Positions 6,820 to 8,779 of a stretch of 8,779 nucleotides of DNA are shown here, piece after piece. The notes under the pieces were generated by a model that made no database searches, was not told the DNA's origin, and worked only from the letters and a program-made list of their open reading frames with translations. Positions within the stretch are counted from its first letter, which is position 1. Each line of letters begins with the position of its first letter. Source of the DNA: Anaerolineaceae bacterium (lineage in GTDB: Bacteria; Chloroflexota; Anaerolineae; Anaerolineales; Anaerolineaceae); contig JAQTMA010000086.1 in NCBI GenBank assembly GCA_028714615.1, positions 7,233 through 16,011 on the forward strand. The letters run 5' to 3'. Made by a program: the position numbers and the translations under genes.

Positions 6820-7329
6820 ATGATGAACTCCATGCGGCGTGAAGTGCTTACCTGGACCGAAGTCGATAAACTGATTGACCACTTGTTGCCTCAGTTTGAA
6901 GGCGAGTTTAACGCGATGGTGATCATCACGCGGGGAGGCATCGTCCCCGGCGGTATGATGGCCGAGGCCCTGCACCTGGAACGGATTTTCAACGCCTCCG
7001 TGGATTTCCCTTCTCAAATGGAAGCTGAGAAAAAGAAGTTATTAGCCTGGCCGAAGTTCTTGCAGTTCCCCGAAGACTCCTTGCTGCGCGGGCACCGGGT
7101 GCTGGTGGTAGATGATGTGTGGGGCTCGGGGCGCACGATCACCGCGGTGAAGAACCGTATCTCGGGAGCGGCCGGAGTCCCGGTTACCTGCGTGCTGCAC
7201 TTCAACCCCTACCGTAGCCTGTTCGGCACGGTGCGCCCGGATTATTATGCCGCCATCACCGACGCCTTCATCGTCTATCCCTGGGAGATCGACCGCGGCC
7301 CCGAGTCCGTCCTGTTAAAAGATTTCTAA
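6820..7329 (+). CDS. Phosphoribosyltransferase, probably purine (hypoxanthine/xanthine-guanine) type
   Basis: This 169-residue cytoplasmic protein is a type I phosphoribosyltransferase. Such enzymes transfer a ribose-5-phosphate from PRPP to a base, most often in purine salvage. The PRPP-binding motif is RVLVVDDVWGSGRT (93-106), with the acidic pair Asp98-Asp99. The pyrophosphate-binding loop is MVIITRGGIVPGG (33-45). The C-terminal YPWE (153-156) recalls the short hypoxanthine/xanthine-guanine enzymes (COG2236) common in archaea and some bacteria, so a purine base is the best guess; the sequence does not fix the substrate. PyrE is unlikely because the protein is short and the motif context differs. 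The start is placed at the ATG at 6820 from the AGGA spacing; TTG 6817 and ATG 6823 and 6832 are alternatives. It is the last gene of the + strand block and converges on pepT. Confidence 0.85.
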   Translation: MMNSMRREVLTWTEVDKLIDHLLPQFEGEFNAMVIITRGGIVPGGMMAEALHLERIFNASVDFPSQMEAEKKKLLAWPKFLQFPEDSLLRGHRVLVVDDVWGSGRTITAVKNRISGAAGVPVTCVLHFNPYRSLFGTVRPDYYAAITDAFIVYPWEIDRGPESVLLKDF

Positions 7330-7344
7330 AACGAAGCACGAAGG

Positions 7345-7512
7345 ATTGTAGATTTTAGATTGCTGATTGCTGATTAAAGAACAAGAACTCCGCAACCACA
7401 GATTGCACAGATTGCACAGATTTTTAGTTTTTAAGATCTGTGCAATCTGTGTAATCTGTGGTCTCTGGTTTTTCAATCAGCAATCTAAAATCAAAAATCT
7501 AAAATCTACAAT
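7345..7512. repeat. Nested palindromic repeat filling the convergent intergenic gap
   Basis: This AT-rich 168-bp region has two nested inverted repeats. The outer arms pair 7345-7361 with 7496-7512 (17 of 17 bases) and 7352-7369 with 7474-7491 (18 of 18). Both matches use one left arm, because the right arm carries an extra imperfect 14-bp duplication: AATCTAAAATC occurs at 7482 and again at 7496. The inner arms pair 7395-7421 with 7436-7462 (26 of 27 bases) around a 14-base loop. Short direct repeats (GATTGCACA twice, TGCTGAT twice) add to the pattern. No open reading frame or transposase is present. I recall similar dispersed intergenic repeats in Chloroflexota genomes but could not check. 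Confidence 0.9.
7395..7462. terminator. Inner hairpin, possible bidirectional terminator
   Basis: The inner inverted repeat could fold into a 27-bp stem with one mismatch and a 14-base loop, between the 3' ends of two convergent genes. On the + strand the stem is followed after 5 bases by a short T run (7468-7473). On the - strand the following bases are only weakly T-rich. The position favours a role in ending both transcripts, but the stem is longer and less GC-rich than a classic intrinsic terminator, so this is a tentative call. Confidence 0.35.
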
Positions 7513-8738
7513 TCCCTCCCGGCGTACAGCCGGATGATCCCCAGGATCACCTCCACCGACTTCTCCATGCCCTGCACCGGTGCATATTCATAACGGCTGT
7601 GATAATTCATACCGCCCGTGAAGAGGTTCGGCGTGGGTAATCCTCTTTCGGTCAGGCGGGCTCCGTCCGTTCCCCCGCGAATGGGGATGATGCGTGCTTC
7701 GAGGCCGGCTTCGCGCGTCGCCTGGACGGCCGTCTCCAGCATCTCGGGATATTTCTCGAGCATCTCCCGCATATTGGGATACTGGTCGTTCATCGTCAAT
7801 TGCACGGCTCGCTCTCCATATTTGGCCGTGATGAAATCGACGCTGGCCTGCAACAGCGCTTTCATGGCCTCAAACCGTATACGATCATGGTGACGAATGA
7901 TGTAGGTCAACCGGGTGGCTTCGACCGTCCCCTCAAAATATAACAGGTGGAAGAAACCCTCATAGCCGGCGGTATATTCGGGCCGGGCAGCCGGCGGGAG
8001 CATGCTGGCCAGCTCCATACCGATGTAGATGGAGTTGACCATGCGGTCCTTGGCGGCGCCGGGGTGGACGTTGCGCCCTTTCAAGGTGATGAGCGCCTCG
8101 GCGGCGTTGAAGGTCTCGAAATTGAGCTCGCCGGCTTCGCCGCCATCCACGGTATAGGCCAGGTCGGCCCCGAATGCTTCGATATTGAAACGGATCGCCC
8201 CACGCCCGATTTCTTCGTCCGGGGTAAAACAGACGCGCAACTCCCCGTGCGGCAGCGCCGGATTGCGGATCAACTCGGCCATCGCTGTCATGATGGCAGC
8301 CACACCCGCCTTGTCATCGGCTCCCAGCAGAGTAGTACCGTCGGTGACGACCAGGTCCTGGCCTGTAAATTTCTCCAGGTCGGGGAAATCGCGTGGAGAG
8401 AGCACGATGCCTTCCGTTTCGTTCAAAACGATCTCACCCCCAGCATACTTTTCCACCACCCGCGGGTGAACGTGGGCGCCACTCATCTCAGGACTCGTAT
8501 CTAGATGGGCGATCAACCCCACCACCGGGACGGGGAAAGCCAGGTTGGAGTGCAGGCTGGCCATCACGTAACCGTTTTCGTCCAAAGAGACGTCCGCCAT
8601 CCCCAACGCTTCCAGCTCGCCTACCAGCAAGCGGGCTAGATCTAACTGTTTGGCCGTGCTCGGCCAGCTCTCGGAGTCCGGGTCGGACTGGGTATCGATC
8701 TGGACGTATCGCAGCAAACGATCCACGACTTCTGACAT
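7506..8738 (-). CDS. pepT: Peptidase T (tripeptide aminopeptidase), M20B family
   Basis: PepT is a cytoplasmic, two-zinc exopeptidase that removes the N-terminal residue from tripeptides, completing intracellular peptide breakdown. This 410-residue protein matches the E. coli enzyme (about 408) closely. The metal and catalytic residues are in place: His78 and Asp80 in AHLDTSPE, Asp141 in LLGADDKAG, Glu175/Glu176 in FTPDEEIG, Asp198 in TVDGG, and His380 in GGMNYHSRYE. The dimerisation (lid) domain covers about 210-325, including GRNVHPGAAK, and IRGGTDGARL (353-362) is the conserved C-terminal signature. The start at 8738 is chosen because its first residues line up with the E. coli N-terminus and AAGG lies 5 bases upstream; in-frame ATGs at 8762 and 8759 would add 8 or 7 residues. 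The last codon and the TAG stop lie inside the outer arm of the intergenic palindrome. Confidence 0.95.
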   Translation of the reverse strand: MSEVVDRLLRYVQIDTQSDPDSESWPSTAKQLDLARLLVGELEALGMADVSLDENGYVMASLHSNLAFPVPVVGLIAHLDTSPEMSGAHVHPRVVEKYAGGEIVLNETEGIVLSPRDFPDLEKFTGQDLVVTDGTTLLGADDKAGVAAIMTAMAELIRNPALPHGELRVCFTPDEEIGRGAIRFNIEAFGADLAYTVDGGEAGELNFETFNAAEALITLKGRNVHPGAAKDRMVNSIYIGMELASMLPPAARPEYTAGYEGFFHLLYFEGTVEATRLTYIIRHHDRIRFEAMKALLQASVDFITAKYGERAVQLTMNDQYPNMREMLEKYPEMLETAVQATREAGLEARIIPIRGGTDGARLTERGLPTPNLFTGGMNYHSRYEYAPVQGMEKSVEVILGIIRLYAGREL

Positions 8739-8743
8739 ACGCG

Positions 8744-8756
8744 CCTTTTTCTCCTT
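8744..8756 (-). promoter_or_regulatory. Shine-Dalgarno region of pepT
   Basis: Read on the - strand this segment is AAGGAGAAAAAGG. The distal AAGGAG (8756-8751) is 12 bases, and the proximal AAGG (8747-8744) 5 bases, before the ATG at 8738. The two upstream ATGs at 8762 and 8759 have no purine-rich site before them, so this region decides in favour of the start at 8738. No promoter is visible in the remaining bases to the window end. Confidence 0.55.
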
Positions 8757-8779
8757 CATCATCCAATAACGATTGCATG

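Noticed and set aside
7395..7462. Short repeated units that could suggest a CRISPR array
   Set aside because: The repeated unit is only about 9 bases, adjacent copies have no spacers, and the whole forms a palindrome. No cas gene is present.
7947..8504. Open frame of 185 codons on the + strand opposite pepT
   Set aside because: pepT in the opposite direction has every family residue in place, and this frame shows no motif or ribosome binding site.
1..8779. A new defence, toxin-antitoxin or mobile system
   Set aside because: All recognised genes are housekeeping or membrane proteins. No nuclease, toxin, recombinase, transposase or phage gene is visible, and the two unassigned proteins show no defence-like motif.

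Overview
The window is a compact, GC-rich bacterial segment. It holds six genes on the + strand (21-7329), which face a single - strand gene (7506-8738) across one short AT-rich, palindrome-filled gap. I read it as a member of the Chloroflexota, most likely Anaerolineae-like. The clues are a lipoprotein with a long Thr/Pro stalk, GC-rich and AT-rich palindromic repeats of kinds I recall from those genomes, and the gene content. This assignment is an inference; no rRNA or other marker gene is present.

Layout: (1) a Memo-family protein (AmmeMemoRadiSam system protein B), 21-869, whose stop overlaps the start of (2) a CNNM/CorC-type membrane protein with DUF21, a CBS pair and a CorC_HlyC domain, 866-2191. 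Next come (3) a lipoprotein of unrecognised family, 2205-3341, and (4) the primosomal helicase PriA, 3357-5894. After these lie (5) an integral membrane protein of unknown function, 5932-6807, and (6) a purine-type phosphoribosyltransferase, 6820-7329. Gaps within the + strand block are -4, 13, 15, 37 and 12 bp, so these genes could be co-transcribed. A good sigma70-like promoter at the end of priA could start a second transcript for the last two genes. (7) Peptidase T (pepT), 7506-8738, runs convergently on the - strand.

The gene products do not form one obvious pathway. They cover ion transport or membrane stress (CNNM/CorC), replication restart (PriA), purine salvage (phosphoribosyltransferase) and peptide degradation (PepT), plus two surface or membrane proteins of unknown role. 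I see no defence system, CRISPR array, prophage, transposase or RNA gene.

The most interesting structures are repeats. A 57-bp palindrome sits in frame near the start of the lipoprotein gene and supplies the positively charged part of its signal peptide. A nested palindrome of about 168 bp fills the convergent intergenic gap, and its outer arm supplies the stop codon of pepT.
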